Below the pieces are notes generated by a model, which searched no databases, was not told the DNA's origin, and saw only the letters and a list, made by a program, of their open reading frames with translations. DNA of 64,000 nt from an uncultured Lachnospiraceae bacterium (GTDB taxonomy: Bacteria > Bacillota > Clostridia > Lachnospirales > Lachnospiraceae): contig CATKXR010000011.1 in NCBI GenBank assembly GCA_949840805.1, forward strand, positions 1 to 64,000, given 5' to 3'. Shown in pieces: positions 26,237-36,469 of the stretch. A program made the translations under genes and the position numbers. Position 1 is the stretch's first letter; each line of letters opens with the position of its first letter.

Positions 26237-26674
26237 TTAACCCCTTTCCTCTGTATCTTTATATACAACTAATTTCCGAATTAAAAAATTCCATATAAAA
26301 ACAATTCCGGTAGACGAAATTTTGGACAAGTTCATCAAAAGATCCGTATTTAGTCCTAAAACATCCACAAATGTTTTCATTAAAACCAGATTTATTAACA
26401 ATCCAATACCACTGACAACAAAAATATCTATCACTTCCCTCATTTTCTTTCCTACATATTTTTTAGACTTTTTAAATGCCAGTTTTTTTCCAAGGATAAG
26501 GTTAATAAATGTACCTGTAACAAAAGCAATTACAGTAGATAAATAATAGGGAATTCTGATAATATTTGTACATTCAAAAAATGTTACCCATTCGACAATT
26601 GCCGCCATACCTCCTACAAAAAAATAAGTCAAAAATTGATTCATATTGTTCCGGTTAAAAACATGGCTGTTCAT
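26237..26674 (-). CDS. GtrA-like family membrane protein
   Basis: A 145-residue protein with four predicted membrane helices, typical of GtrA-like proteins thought to help flip lipid-linked sugars. The first helix carries FFVGGMAAIVEW, then ALSTVIAF-like and GIGLLINLVL segments follow, and the chain ends in WNFLIRKLVVYK, the usual family terminus. The start overlaps the stop of the preceding oxidoreductase gene (ATGA). Confidence 0.85.
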   Translation of the reverse strand: MNSHVFNRNNMNQFLTYFFVGGMAAIVEWVTFFECTNIIRIPYYLSTVIAFVTGTFINLILGKKLAFKKSKKYVGKKMREVIDIFVVSGIGLLINLVLMKTFVDVLGLNTDLLMNLSKISSTGIVFIWNFLIRKLVVYKDTEERG

Positions 26675-28089
26675 TTCTTTCCGCCTTTCTCATCCAGGCT
26701 CTTTCCACCTTCCTGGTAATCATAATCTGTATTAACAGCCCATAAATTATTTTTCCTTGTACCAGATACAATATTTTCTGCTGCAAGCAGTCCCATAAGG
26801 ATACTATGATCCTGATTATTATATTTAAAGGAACCATTTCTGCCGATAAAGGCCAAATTTTTTATGCTGTCCGCCGCTTCTTGTAAAATTTTCATCCTAT
26901 CCTGATATCCGGTATTATAAACCGGATAAGATCTATGTAAACGCACAACATAACCGTCCAGGATATCCTTCTCCATTACCAAACCAGTCTTTACAATTTC
27001 CTCCTTGGCAAGCTGAATCATCTCTCTATCCCCCAGCTTCCATAACCTGTCATTATCATACGACCAATATTCTAATGCAAGGATTGTTTCCTTTTTTCCT
27101 CTTAATATAGCAGATGACCAATTCCTAAAATTTGTTATACGGCCAAATCCTACCGATTTGTCATGGACATAAATCCAATTATCCTGAAATAAATCTGAAC
27201 GCCCTATTTGCAGATACACAAGAGTCGTATTGCGATAAATCAATTCTCTTGCAGCTTTGTATACCTTTTCTGGAAACTTTTCAATAGTGCAGATCATCTC
27301 TGTAAATGGTGCAGATGATACCACATAATCATAATTTCTCACAGAGCCATCTTCCAGCAAAATACCCTTAGCAACACCTTCCTCCACAAAAATCCCCTTA
27401 ACTGATGTATTGGTATAAATTCTTGAGCCAAGTCTTTCCAGTTTTACAGCCATATTTTCATATGGTATGCCACCACCCATCTTTGGATATGCAAATTGTT
27501 CAACCAAGGTTTTATGTTTTGTCTCTTTATGAGGAATTAATGCTCCTTTTATCACTTCTATCATATCGAGACCTTTGATCCTTTGCCTGGCAAAATCCGC
27601 ATCAAGCTCTGTACATGGTATTCCCCACAGTCTTTCACTATAAGTTTTGAAAAAAATGCTGTATAGTTTATATCCAAATTTATTCGATACCCACTCTTCA
27701 AAGCTTTTTTCCTCACCTTTTTTGTGGAACTGTGCCTTTAAATAGCTCAATATACATGTACATGCTTCAAAAAAACCCAAATTAGTCAGGGCGTTTATTG
27801 CCTTTACAGGATAAAAGAAAAACTTTTGATCATAATAAATTCTTGTAAGCCGATCTACCATTACATACTCATCACCAACCTGCGACAGCCAAAATGAATT
27901 GATTTTTTCATCCATGCTAAAGAAACGATGCGGACCTAAATCTACCTTCTGTCCCCACAGATCAAAGCTTTTTGTCATTCCGCCTATTTGCGGCTCGCTC
28001 TCATATACATCAACAGCAACTCCTCCTTCTGCCAACTTTAATGCACAAGTCAATCCTGCAGGGCCGGCTCCAATTATTACAGCATTCAT
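26671..28089 (-). CDS. FAD-dependent oxidoreductase, UDP-galactopyranose-mutase/amine-oxidase fold
   Basis: A 472-residue flavoprotein with a dinucleotide-binding motif at the extreme N terminus (AVIIGAGPAGLTCALKLAEGG) and GGMTKSFDLWGQKVDLGPHR, typical of protoporphyrinogen oxidase, UGM-like and phytoene-desaturase-like proteins. A C-terminal FAD-contacting segment (NLAFIGRNGSFKYNNQDHS) is present. In surface-glycan loci such proteins may act on nucleotide sugars or lipid-linked intermediates. The precise reaction cannot be assigned. It is preceded by a galE-like gene, which it overlaps by 4 bp. Confidence 0.8.
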   Translation of the reverse strand: MNAVIIGAGPAGLTCALKLAEGGVAVDVYESEPQIGGMTKSFDLWGQKVDLGPHRFFSMDEKINSFWLSQVGDEYVMVDRLTRIYYDQKFFFYPVKAINALTNLGFFEACTCILSYLKAQFHKKGEEKSFEEWVSNKFGYKLYSIFFKTYSERLWGIPCTELDADFARQRIKGLDMIEVIKGALIPHKETKHKTLVEQFAYPKMGGGIPYENMAVKLERLGSRIYTNTSVKGIFVEEGVAKGILLEDGSVRNYDYVVSSAPFTEMICTIEKFPEKVYKAARELIYRNTTLVYLQIGRSDLFQDNWIYVHDKSVGFGRITNFRNWSSAILRGKKETILALEYWSYDNDRLWKLGDREMIQLAKEEIVKTGLVMEKDILDGYVVRLHRSYPVYNTGYQDRMKILQEAADSIKNLAFIGRNGSFKYNNQDHSILMGLLAAENIVSGTRKNNLWAVNTDYDYQEGGKSLDEKGGKK

Positions 28090-29072
28090 TTTAGCTTTAC
28101 CTGCCTTTCAAAAAGTTTTTTATGCCAATTCCATGCATGTAAAATAATAGTCTCAATATTGGAATTTACAGGTTTCCATCCTAAGATCTGCTCTGCTTTT
28201 TCCATGCTTCCGATTAATTTCGGCGGGTCACCCTGCCTTCGTTTTTCATTAATCGTCCTAATTTCCTTTCCTGTTACCCTTTTTACTACATCAATTAACT
28301 GGAGAATAGAAATGCCTTCCATTGTACCCAGATTCATAAAAACTGATTTTCCTTTCGGCAAATATTCATAAGCACGTAAATGTGCATCTGCCAAATCCCA
28401 TACATGGATATAGTCCCGAATGCATGTACCGTCCGCAGTATCGTAATCCGTCCCATAAATATCAAAATGTTCTCTCCTGCCAATTGCGACATCTAAAAGG
28501 ATAGGAATAATATGAGTCTCCGGAATATGCCACTCTCCTATTTCACAATCAGGGTCTGCTCCTGCCGCATTAAAATACCGGAATACGCAATATGAAATCC
28601 CATATGCACTGGCATAATCTTTTATAATTCTTTCAATCATCCATTTAGAAGCACCATACGCATTGATTGGGTTTTGTAGCTCTTCTTCTACAATCGGGAC
28701 TTTTTCAGGAATCCCATAAGTAGCGCATGTTGATGAAAAAATGAGCTTTTTTACTCCATGCCTCACCATGGCATTTAAAAGAAGTATCGTATTAGAGACA
28801 TTATTTTCATAATATTTTGCAGGTTCTCTGACAGACTCTCCAACATATGCAAATGCTGCAAAATGAATAACAGCATCGATTGGATAATCTGAAAATATTT
28901 TATCTAACAATTTTACATTAGAAATATCTCCCCTGATAAAAATGCCTCCTACCACATTTTCTTGATGACCATATATAAGATTATCTAAAATAACAGTTTT
29001 ATATCCATTCTGGACAAATAACTTATTTGTATGGCTCCCAATATATCCAGCACCACCGGTTATCAGTATCAT
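28086..29072 (-). CDS. galE: UDP-glucose 4-epimerase
   Basis: Short-chain dehydrogenase of about 328 residues that interconverts UDP-glucose/UDP-galactose or the N-acetyl forms. It has the NAD motif [11 protein letters not shown], the catalytic SSTCATYG segment, [11 protein letters not shown] (Tyr and Lys of the YxxxK pair) and [16 protein letters not shown], which is typical of GalE. ATG 29072 is chosen because it overlaps the preceding stop (ATGA); the open frame continues to 29096 with a GTG start. Confidence 0.9.
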   Translation of the reverse strand: MILITGGAGYIGSHTNKLFVQNGYKTVILDNLIYGHQENVVGGIFIRGDISNVKLLDKIFSDYPIDAVIHFAAFAYVGESVREPAKYYENNVSNTILLLNAMVRHGVKKLIFSSTCATYGIPEKVPIVEEELQNPINAYGASKWMIERIIKDYASAYGISYCVFRYFNAAGADPDCEIGEWHIPETHIIPILLDVAIGRREHFDIYGTDYDTADGTCIRDYIHVWDLADAHLRAYEYLPKGKSVFMNLGTMEGISILQLIDVVKRVTGKEIRTINEKRRQGDPPKLIGSMEKAEQILGWKPVNSNIETIILHAWNWHKKLFERQVKLK

Positions 29073-30025
29073 GCCTCCCGCCTTTCCTTTAAACACATTT
29101 TAAAATAGTTAATCGTATGTTCAAGCCCTGTTTCCAGAGAAACTCCTGGCTTCCATCCCAATTCCTGTTCTGCAAGATCAATGACCGGCTTTCGCTGTGT
29201 TGGGTCATCTTCTGGTAACGGACAGTATATTATATGGGACTTGGACTTTGTCATTTCAATTATGCATTCTGCCACTTCCAGCATGGTAAATTCCCCTGGA
29301 TTTCCTAGGTTTACAGGCCCTGTAAAACCATCTCTTGAATTCATTAAACGAATCAGCCCATCCACAAGATCATCCACATAGCAAAAACTCCTGGTCTGTT
29401 TCCCGTCTCCATATATTGTAATATCTTCTCCTCTTAATGCCTGGACAATAAAATTTGAAATAACCCTTCCGTCATTTACATTCATTCGGGGACCGTATGT
29501 GTTAAATATTCGGGCAACCTTTATATCCACTCCATGCTGTCTGTAGTAATCAAAAAAAAGCGTCTCTGACATACGCTTTCCCTCATCATAGCATGCTCGA
29601 ATTCCTATAGGATTAACACATCCACGATAAGTTTCCGGTTGAGGATGAACCTCAGGATCTCCATATACTTCAGAGGTGCTTGCCTGCAATATCCTGGCAT
29701 TGCATCTCTTTGCCAACCCCAGAGCATGTAATGCCCCAATTATACTTGTTTTACCAGTTTTTATTGGATCATATTGATAATGAATAGGGCTTGCAGGACA
29801 AGCAAGATTATAAATTTGGTCGCACTCCACATAAATTTCTTCTGTGACATCCTTTCTAATAAATTCAAAGTATGGATTTGATATCAAATGTCTTATATTA
29901 TCTTTTCGCCCCGTAAAAAGATTATCCATACCAATCACATCATACCCCATAGCCAACAACCTTTCACAAAGATGAGAACCAATAAATCCTGCCCCTCCTG
30001 TAACCAAAACTCTTTTTCTCTCCAT
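29069..30025 (-). CDS. UDP-glucuronate decarboxylase (UDP-xylose synthase)-like epimerase
   Basis: A 318-residue SDR enzyme. The NAD motif is [35 protein letters not shown] and [17 protein letters not shown] are highly characteristic of UXS proteins, as is [19 protein letters not shown]. These convert UDP-glucuronate to UDP-xylose. A UDP-GlcA source is not obvious in the window, because the only nucleotide-sugar dehydrogenase is WbpA-like. The next gene is galE-like, so the pair may supply xylose- or arabinose-type sugars. Confidence 0.88.
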   Translation of the reverse strand: MERKRVLVTGGAGFIGSHLCERLLAMGYDVIGMDNLFTGRKDNIRHLISNPYFEFIRKDVTEEIYVECDQIYNLACPASPIHYQYDPIKTGKTSIIGALHALGLAKRCNARILQASTSEVYGDPEVHPQPETYRGCVNPIGIRACYDEGKRMSETLFFDYYRQHGVDIKVARIFNTYGPRMNVNDGRVISNFIVQALRGEDITIYGDGKQTRSFCYVDDLVDGLIRLMNSRDGFTGPVNLGNPGEFTMLEVAECIIEMTKSKSHIIYCPLPEDDPTQRKPVIDLAEQELGWKPGVSLETGLEHTINYFKMCLKERREA

Positions 30026-30091
30026 ATTTTCCTCTTTTCGTTTGTTAATATATTATACACATACATATGTTACTTACCGCACAATACCTTC

Positions 30092-31453
30092 TTATTTTCT
30101 CTCACGCATTATTATTTCTTTAAACATCAATACAACTCCTACATAAGTAAAAGGCAAAACATAAACCATAGTTCTGACCCATTCTCCATATGTTCCAAGT
30201 AAAACAGAAACAACTACAGAAATAATTCCGCCAGATATTCCTAAAATCAAATAAGGACACATATTTTCCTTAATCCACAAATAGATACCCCAAATTAATA
30301 AAATACACCCTACTGCATATACATGGCTTACTTTAACCAACTGGAAAATAGATTCCATAAAATTCATCACTTCATCCAAAAACTTATTCCTTGATAATCT
30401 TATTGAAAAGGCATCGTTAAATTGCGTCTCTTTTACCTGAAGTGCGACTTCTGTCATATAACTCATAAATTTGGGAATATCTGATCGTATACAGTAAGAG
30501 GTGAATTCCTGTACCTTTTTATTAATTGTTTTTATATCTTCTCCAAAAAGCTGCATTACTGGCGTTGTAGCATGCCATCCGGAATATCCCGTTTCAGCAC
30601 ACTGCACATTTATTTTTTCAACGAGATTCTGATCCCAAAAATTTTTATACAAACCCGAAGTCAGGCATTTATCTAAACTATGTCTTGGTGCCAAATCACT
30701 AAAATTTAAAACACCAGATTTCGAATATACAGCTCCAATGTAAACAGCACAAAAAAAGAGCAGCATAGAAAAGCTGACCCCTATTTTGCCCAATATTTGT
30801 TTTCTTCTTTTTTTATCAATGGCCATTAAAAGCAATAAAATCAAAAAATCACCCGCATACACTGCGAGTGCTACTTTTATCATTATGCTTATCCATATAG
30901 CAATAATTGATAAAAGTCCATATTTGGTTTCCGAAAAAACAACCCATCTAACTGCAAAATAAATAAAGAAAATAGTACATGATAATGACAGTGAATCCGA
31001 ACATATACAAACATCATATATAAATACCGCCGGATTGCACCCATAAAGCAATGTCACAAAAGATGCAAATCTTTTTGTTGTGCGATTGATATTATTATAT
31101 TCATTTGATTTTGAAATAATAATTAATAAAGTTTTATAAAACCAGAAAAGGGAAAAAAACGAGATTATGATTTGCCCCATAACAACCCCTAGTGCAAAGT
31201 TGTCCCTAAGTAAAACTTGAAAAACATCTATATACAACGGATATCCTGGCGGCCTCGTTGCTGTAAAAAAACGATAATTGATATAGCCTTCACTGTCAGG
31301 ATATATATGCCCTAAAGTTTCATTTGCAAAATACAGTACTCTAAAAAAGGCTATCCCTCCCCCTATTATAATTTCATGCAAATACTTTTGGAAAAATAAA
31401 ATGGGTTGCCATTTTTCTAAGCTCTGTTTCGCCGTTTGTCTATTTTGATCCAT
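30092..31453 (-). CDS. multi-spanning membrane protein, glycosyltransferase-C-like
   Basis: A 453-residue, strongly hydrophobic protein with about ten predicted membrane segments. Near the N terminus, HIYPDSEGYINYRFF followed by RPPGYPLYIDVFQ resembles the first extracytoplasmic loop of GT-C polyprenyl-phosphate-sugar transferases. I do not recognise a specific family. The base composition is AT-rich like its neighbours. It probably transfers a sugar outside the membrane. Confidence 0.6.
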   Translation of the reverse strand: MDQNRQTAKQSLEKWQPILFFQKYLHEIIIGGGIAFFRVLYFANETLGHIYPDSEGYINYRFFTATRPPGYPLYIDVFQVLLRDNFALGVVMGQIIISFFSLFWFYKTLLIIISKSNEYNNINRTTKRFASFVTLLYGCNPAVFIYDVCICSDSLSLSCTIFFIYFAVRWVVFSETKYGLLSIIAIWISIMIKVALAVYAGDFLILLLLMAIDKKRRKQILGKIGVSFSMLLFFCAVYIGAVYSKSGVLNFSDLAPRHSLDKCLTSGLYKNFWDQNLVEKINVQCAETGYSGWHATTPVMQLFGEDIKTINKKVQEFTSYCIRSDIPKFMSYMTEVALQVKETQFNDAFSIRLSRNKFLDEVMNFMESIFQLVKVSHVYAVGCILLIWGIYLWIKENMCPYLILGISGGIISVVVSVLLGTYGEWVRTMVYVLPFTYVGVVLMFKEIIMRERK

Positions 31454-31468
31454 TGTTGATAAACCTTT

Positions 31469-32992
31469 CTAATTCTTCCATGGTAATATTATTTTTTTCA
31501 TCATAGATAAGATTTGAGGATAATATTCTGTTGGATTGCCTCCTTGAGGAATCAGATAATATAAAAAACACAAAATACATTCTAACACTGCCAATATACT
31601 TATGATACTAGAAAATGTGGCTGCCGCTTTTCCAGATAGTTTCTCATTCCAATATCCAATCATCATGAAATTCAAAATACATAATAGGAAATAGAAATCC
31701 ATCCGATATCTTTCATAATTACGAGGCGCCCACCATATTGTAGCAACAGCAATCAATAATATACTTAACAATAATATTACACCAAACCAATGCAGCTTAT
31801 CTTTTTTGATTGCTTTAACAATCTCATTTTGCCCCCCCCCGAATAGAAAAGCCATCAAGATTGGATGGCAATAAAATACCCCACCAAACACAACATATGG
31901 GAATTCACCACTTAAAGGATGATTACTAATAAATATATCAATAAGGCCATTTACTAATCTAAATAGAGAAGGCCCAGAAGCAGCATATGCTATGGTATCT
32001 ACATTAGTCAATTGATAAGATTGTCCAAACTCAAATACACTGTCAAAACGAACATAATTATATGCCATTAACAATATTCCTATAATAGCATAAGGCAAAA
32101 TCACTGCCAATAAATACACATGCAAATATATATTGACATTTCCACACTCTTTCCTTTTTCTCCAATATTCAAACAATAATGGAAATACCACAATATTCGC
32201 CAATCCTATGGTTGGACGACATCCAAATACAAGTGCTCCAAATAAACTTCCTAAAAAAATAAAAAGCAACTGTCTTTTTTCTTTCTCTACTACATATACA
32301 GCCTCGAAAAAGAAAAAAATACTCCAGATTTCCATACAAATTCCTGCTGTTTGAGCAGTACAATACAGTGCTGGCACTCCAATACTATTCCACACACTGA
32401 TAACTGAAAATGAAACTGCAAGACACAAAAACAACCCAATCGATATTTTCTTTAAAAATTTTCTGCATAATTCATACAGAAACATAAATAATCCGATTAA
32501 AAAAGCAAAGACAAAGACCTGAGTGGCATGGTAAGAATTCAAGTTTTCACCCATTATTATGCGGTATGGTAAAAATATCAAAAATACTGGTACAACTCCA
32601 AAATACATATAATAATGATTATTATACCAAGCATGGTCCCAATGGTAATCTATATCTAATTCTGCTCTTTTTACTGGATCATATGGATTCTCTAATTCTG
32701 ATAATTTTGGATCAATATTTTTATAATCTATATATAAATGCCCTTTTAATAAAGATTCCGTAAATAATTCATATTGATTCCTATGATCAGGAATTTTTCC
32801 ATTATAAAGAGGACTAATCCCCATTGGTAGAGTACATAATAGTGCTGTCACCAGCAAAGCAATTAATACAAGAAATTTATTTCTCGTCTCATTTACAAGA
32901 CATTTATTAATTAAAAACGCTTTTGGCCGGCATTGATAAATCACAAAAAAAACTATTGCATACACTATTATAGACATTGCATAATCTTTCAT
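31469..32992 (-). CDS. multi-spanning membrane protein with an in-frame G9 tract
   Basis: A 507-residue protein with about eleven membrane helices and a large loop after the second (NGKIPDHRNQYELFTESLLK ... DYHWDHAWYNNHYYM). The layout fits a GT-C type transferase or polymer-modifying enzyme, but no known motif settles it. Codons 385-387 (GGG) are encoded by a G9 run (31832-31840). A change in tract length would remove the last quarter of the protein, including several helices. AAGGA lies 10 nt before the ATG. Confidence 0.6.
   Translation of the reverse strand: MKDYAMSIIVYAIVFFVIYQCRPKAFLINKCLVNETRNKFLVLIALLVTALLCTLPMGISPLYNGKIPDHRNQYELFTESLLKGHLYIDYKNIDPKLSELENPYDPVKRAELDIDYHWDHAWYNNHYYMYFGVVPVFLIFLPYRIIMGENLNSYHATQVFVFAFLIGLFMFLYELCRKFLKKISIGLFLCLAVSFSVISVWNSIGVPALYCTAQTAGICMEIWSIFFFFEAVYVVEKEKRQLLFIFLGSLFGALVFGCRPTIGLANIVVFPLLFEYWRKRKECGNVNIYLHVYLLAVILPYAIIGILLMAYNYVRFDSVFEFGQSYQLTNVDTIAYAASGPSLFRLVNGLIDIFISNHPLSGEFPYVVFGGVFYCHPILMAFLFGGGQNEIVKAIKKDKLHWFGVILLLSILLIAVATIWWAPRNYERYRMDFYFLLCILNFMMIGYWNEKLSGKAAATFSSIISILAVLECILCFLYYLIPQGGNPTEYYPQILSMMKKIILPWKN
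31832..31840 (-). repeat. poly-G tract (G9, gene in frame)
   Basis: Nine C on the plus strand inside AT-rich coding DNA. Nine G keep the membrane-protein gene open. Eight or ten would shift the frame after codon 387. Confidence 0.8.
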
Positions 32993-33057
32993 ATTTAACC
33001 ATTCCTTTATCTTTCAACTTCCGTTCATACAAAGAATTAAGGCTTCTTTTACTATCA

Positions 33058-33829
33058 CTATTCTCTAATATTTCCGCTTTCATCTGCCAGACTTTCTTCT
33101 AGGTTAACCCCAGGAGGAAGAACATTTTTTTCTACTAACCAACAACGATACTTTTCTCCTTCACCAATATATTCCATAATAGATTCATTTCTTGTCATTG
33201 CCTTATTATTGTACCAAAATGCATGCGTCAATACATGAAGCCTCTGTGGAGCTTCATTTTTAATAATACTCCATATATCTTCACGCCATCTGTGGTAACT
33301 ATCTGATACATACTTAAACTCTTCAAAAAACTTATGGCTATATGAATTAATCATTCCAGGAATCTTTAAATCTGCTTTCAGAGTCATCTTAGAGGGCATA
33401 TGCATAGATACACAATTTACATTTACATCTATCATCTCCTCTAAAATTTTCTTTTCATAAAGAATCTTCTCTATCATCAAGTCCTTTTTCCATATATTTT
33501 CTGCAAAAAAATACTTCTTTTCATCAAAATGCAAACCTATTGCATGTCCAAACTTTTTAATTTCCTTAATACAATCAAGAGAATGCTTAGAAAACACATT
33601 ATAAAAATCCGATGATATCAACACAAAATAGGTGGATTTAATTTTCCCCCCCCCCAATGTAATTTTCTATCTTTGCCATTTGGACTGCTTTCTCTAAAGA
33701 CATATCAATATCATGCCGAAGTATAGCAGCTTGTTTAATCTGATTATAATCGTCATACCCAGCCATTACATATCCATTTTCCAACAAAAAACAAATTAAT
33801 TTCTCATACTCTGAATAGGTAAACTTCAT
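33058..33829 (-). pseudogene. polysaccharide-deacetylase-like gene, frameshifted at a G10 tract (phase OFF?)
   Basis: This is a paralogue of 18227-18975. The N-terminal frame (from 33829) has AILRHDIDMSLEKAVQMA and then IENYIGGG. G10 (33646-33655) puts it out of frame and it stops at once. The remaining 190 residues (STYFVLISSDFYNVFS, IGLHFDE, SMHMPS and LTHAFWYNN) are open in the frame that nine G would join. The metal-ligand-like His residues are preserved and no other lesion is seen, so the gene looks functional apart from the tract. Confidence 0.78.
33646..33655 (-). repeat. poly-G tract (G10, gene out of frame)
   Basis: Ten C on the plus strand, the longest homopolymeric G/C run I see in the window. 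It occupies the same codons as the G7 tract of the paralogue at 18799-18805. Confidence 0.85.
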
Positions 33830-33870
33830 TCTTTACCCTCCATTCTTCTTTTACATAATCACCTGATACG

Positions 33871-34374
33871 TTAATATCTTTGTATTGTTCCCTTCTTATC
33901 CACTTTTCCAATCACTCTGGCCGGCACTCCTGCCACTAAAGTAAAATCCTCTACATCCTTTGTCACGACTGCCCCTGCTGCCACCATTGCATATTTGCCA
34001 ATAATGCAGCCACATACTATTGTAGCATTTGCACCAATGCTTGCTCCCTCTCTAACTAAAGTCTTTCTATAATCCTTGCTATCTTTTGGATATTTTGCAC
34101 GAGGCGTCAAATCATTAGTAAATACGCAGGAGGGTCCACAAAACACATAATCCTCAAGTTCAACTCCCTCATAAAGCGAGACATTATTTTGTATTCTACA
34201 TCCATCTCCAATACTTACATACTTAGAAACATTTACATTTTGCCCCAAAGAACAATTTTTTCCAATTGTGGCTCCTGTTTGAATATGGCAAAAATGCCAA
34301 ATCTTTGTTCCTTCTCCGATCACTACATTTTCATCTATATAGCTGCTTTCGTGAATAAAATATTTTTCCTTCAT
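33871..34374 (-). CDS. wbpD: UDP-2-acetamido-3-amino-glucuronate N-acetyltransferase, WbpD/WlbB-like
   Basis: A 167-residue left-handed beta-helix acetyltransferase that acetylates the 3-amino group of UDP-GlcNAc(3NH2)A using acetyl-CoA. Very characteristic segments are GEGTKIWHFCHIQTGA, NNVSLYEGVELEDYVFCGPS and VREGASIGANATIVCG. The matching WlbA-like dehydrogenase, WbpE-like aminotransferase, WbpI-like epimerase and WbpA-like dehydrogenase are all in this locus. The ATG overlaps the stop of the LpxD-like gene (ATGA), with GGAGG 7 nt upstream inside that gene. Confidence 0.88.
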   Translation of the reverse strand: MKEKYFIHESSYIDENVVIGEGTKIWHFCHIQTGATIGKNCSLGQNVNVSKYVSIGDGCRIQNNVSLYEGVELEDYVFCGPSCVFTNDLTPRAKYPKDSKDYRKTLVREGASIGANATIVCGCIIGKYAMVAAGAVVTKDVEDFTLVAGVPARVIGKVDKKGTIQRY

Positions 34375-35327
34375 GCAGCTACCTCCAAAGAATTTGTTAA
34401 ATTATTGCAGCCCCCCCCCGAAAACTTTTTCAATTTCATTTGATAGTATAAAAATTCCGTGTGATTTATTGCATAGTTCCCACTAACACTCATTCCTTCT
34501 TTAATATTTTCCACAACAACACTCCCCATATTAATTCTTGCATAATCGCCAATACTTACACGATTTTTTACCGTACTTCCCAATCCAATCCACACCTCAT
34601 CTCCAATATTGCAAACTCCTGCAATCGTTGTATTCGCCGCAATCAGACAAGCCTTTCCTATTTTTACCGAATGAGCAATATGCACCAGATTATCTATTTT
34701 TGTAAACTCACCGATTTCCGTATTTTCCCAAGGAAATATTGCTTTATCAACACAGGTATTACATTGAAGCTCCACATTCTTATGTAGTATAACACCTCCA
34801 TAATGCTTTATTGTCTCAATATATTTTCCTTTCTTATTTTCCATAAACCCTATACTGCCAATACGACATCCTGACCTGACTGTACAGTTTTCCTCAATAA
34901 TAGTATTTTCATATATTGTAGCAAATGCCTCAATGCTCACACCATTACCAATTACTACATTATAAGGCGCAATCTGTGCCAAGGGACTGATCTTTGCTGT
35001 TTTTGAAATCTGAGTTTTCCTTTTTTTCCTTATATAAATGGGATTTTCATACAACGAATTATGTAGATTCCAAAACGCTTCTCTGGGATTCTCTACTATC
35101 ACATATCCCAGATCTGGCAAATTCGAACTGATACATTCCAAATCTTGATTAACCAGCAACAATTTAACATTTTTTGGAATATTTTTCATAAACTTTTTTT
35201 CTTCAGCAAATGACGCAATATCTGTTTTTTGACTGCTAATAAATCCAAGTGTTTCCACTTCTCTTTCGCGTACTGCTTTAATCTGCACATCTGGATATAA
35301 CTCCTGAACCAGCTTACTTATTTGCAT
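34371..35327 (-). CDS. LpxD-like left-handed beta-helix acyltransferase with a 3' G9 tract
   Basis: A 318-residue protein, paralogous to 17319-18230. An N-terminal domain of about 120 residues precedes hexapeptide repeats (ISPLAQIAPYNVVIGNGVSI onward), with the family His in NLVHIAHSVKIGKA. After the usual C-terminal helix (FLYYQMKLKKF) the reading frame crosses a G9 run (34411-34419) and adds an 18-residue tail. Tract changes would alter only this tail but would move the stop upstream of the overlapping wbpD start. The acyl donor is unknown. Confidence 0.8.
   Translation of the reverse strand: MQISKLVQELYPDVQIKAVREREVETLGFISSQKTDIASFAEEKKFMKNIPKNVKLLLVNQDLECISSNLPDLGYVIVENPREAFWNLHNSLYENPIYIRKKRKTQISKTAKISPLAQIAPYNVVIGNGVSIEAFATIYENTIIEENCTVRSGCRIGSIGFMENKKGKYIETIKHYGGVILHKNVELQCNTCVDKAIFPWENTEIGEFTKIDNLVHIAHSVKIGKACLIAANTTIAGVCNIGDEVWIGLGSTVKNRVSIGDYARINMGSVVVENIKEGMSVSGNYAINHTEFLYYQMKLKKFSGGGCNNLTNSLEVAA
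34411..34419 (-). repeat. poly-G tract (G9) at the 3' end of an acyltransferase gene
   Basis: With nine G the gene ends at 34371 and overlaps wbpD. With eight or ten G it would stop about 11-20 nt after the tract, before the wbpD ribosome site. Confidence 0.78.
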
Positions 35328-35341
35328 CTGTTAATCTCCTT

Positions 35342-36469
35342 TTATGTTGTTTTAATCGTTGAAAGAACTTCAACTACTTTTTTTGCTCTGTTTATCCATG
35401 AATTATCAACACAAACTTGCTTGCAATTTAAACGTTTTTTATAAACTTCTTTTTGATTTTTCCACAAATAAATGAGCTTATTACTTACATCTGAAATATT
35501 ATCATGAACCGACCACCCTATCTCATTATCCAAAATAACCTTTTCTGTTTCATAACAATCTGTGACCAAAATCGGCTTATTATAGGATATATATTCATAT
35601 ATTTTTACCGGCACTGCAAAATTACGATATTCTGTGTTCGGCGCAGTTAAAATTGCTATATCTGCTTTGTTATATAAATCCTGCAGATTTTTGTCTCCAC
35701 ATGTGTGGTAAATCTTCAACCATCTGTCATAATCTTTTTTATAAACGCTGTTTTTTACTTTTTTCCATTGATGTTCAGGACAAACAAAAATCAATTTTGC
35801 AATAATATGATTTTTATTAGCTTTTTCAAATGACTTTAAAGTTAAAAACGTTCCATGATTTTTAGATGCTCCTCCTACAAATATATAAGTCAATTCTTTT
35901 TTCTCTATAAAGATTTTATCATTATAATTAACGTGGTTTTGTATTTCACAACCCGGCGGTAGCAATTCCATATTCTTGAAACTAAAATATCTGCTAAAAG
36001 TCACTGATGTCATAAAAACACAATCGCATGTCTTTTTTATAATTCTTATATCACGTTTACTCATTCTTTTAATAATGAAATTTTTAATTTTTTCTTTTAT
36101 CTTTAATTTTTTTCCTTCGCTAGCGTATTCTGGAAACATCCAATAAGCATCCCGGTAAAAAAGACCGATTGGCACATTCATACGATGCAATTTTTGCATC
36201 AGGATAATATCCAATAGATCATAAATAGGACCGCTGGATGGTTCTATATAGCATATTTCAGGTCTATTATAATCTAACCAACTAAGAATCTCTTTCAAAT
36301 TTTTATGTCGTTTTCTTATCTGATTTTTCTGCCCTGATAATATTTTAAGATTAAGGCCAAGTTCCTCAAATGCCTTTTTCATTTTTTGAGGACGAACAGA
36401 AGAGCCTGAACCGCCCACCTCGTTAACATTAATATAGGTTATATATAAAATGTCCACTTTTTGTTCCAT
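35342..36469 (-). CDS. glycosyltransferase, GT4-like
   Basis: A 375-residue cytoplasmic GT-B type protein. The first strand is VDILYITYINVNEVGGSGSS. The second Rossmann half begins near residue 195 (LTYIFVGGASKNHGTFLTL). A nucleotide-sugar motif region (YNKADIAILTAP, then VPVKIYEYISYNKPILVTD) is present. ATG 36469 has GGGAG 10 nt upstream; the open frame runs to 36520. The start overlaps the wzy-like gene by 41 bp. Donor and acceptor are unknown. Confidence 0.8.
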   Translation of the reverse strand: MEQKVDILYITYINVNEVGGSGSSVRPQKMKKAFEELGLNLKILSGQKNQIRKRHKNLKEILSWLDYNRPEICYIEPSSGPIYDLLDIILMQKLHRMNVPIGLFYRDAYWMFPEYASEGKKLKIKEKIKNFIIKRMSKRDIRIIKKTCDCVFMTSVTFSRYFSFKNMELLPPGCEIQNHVNYNDKIFIEKKELTYIFVGGASKNHGTFLTLKSFEKANKNHIIAKLIFVCPEHQWKKVKNSVYKKDYDRWLKIYHTCGDKNLQDLYNKADIAILTAPNTEYRNFAVPVKIYEYISYNKPILVTDCYETEKVILDNEIGWSVHDNISDVSNKLIYLWKNQKEVYKKRLNCKQVCVDNSWINRAKKVVEVLSTIKTT

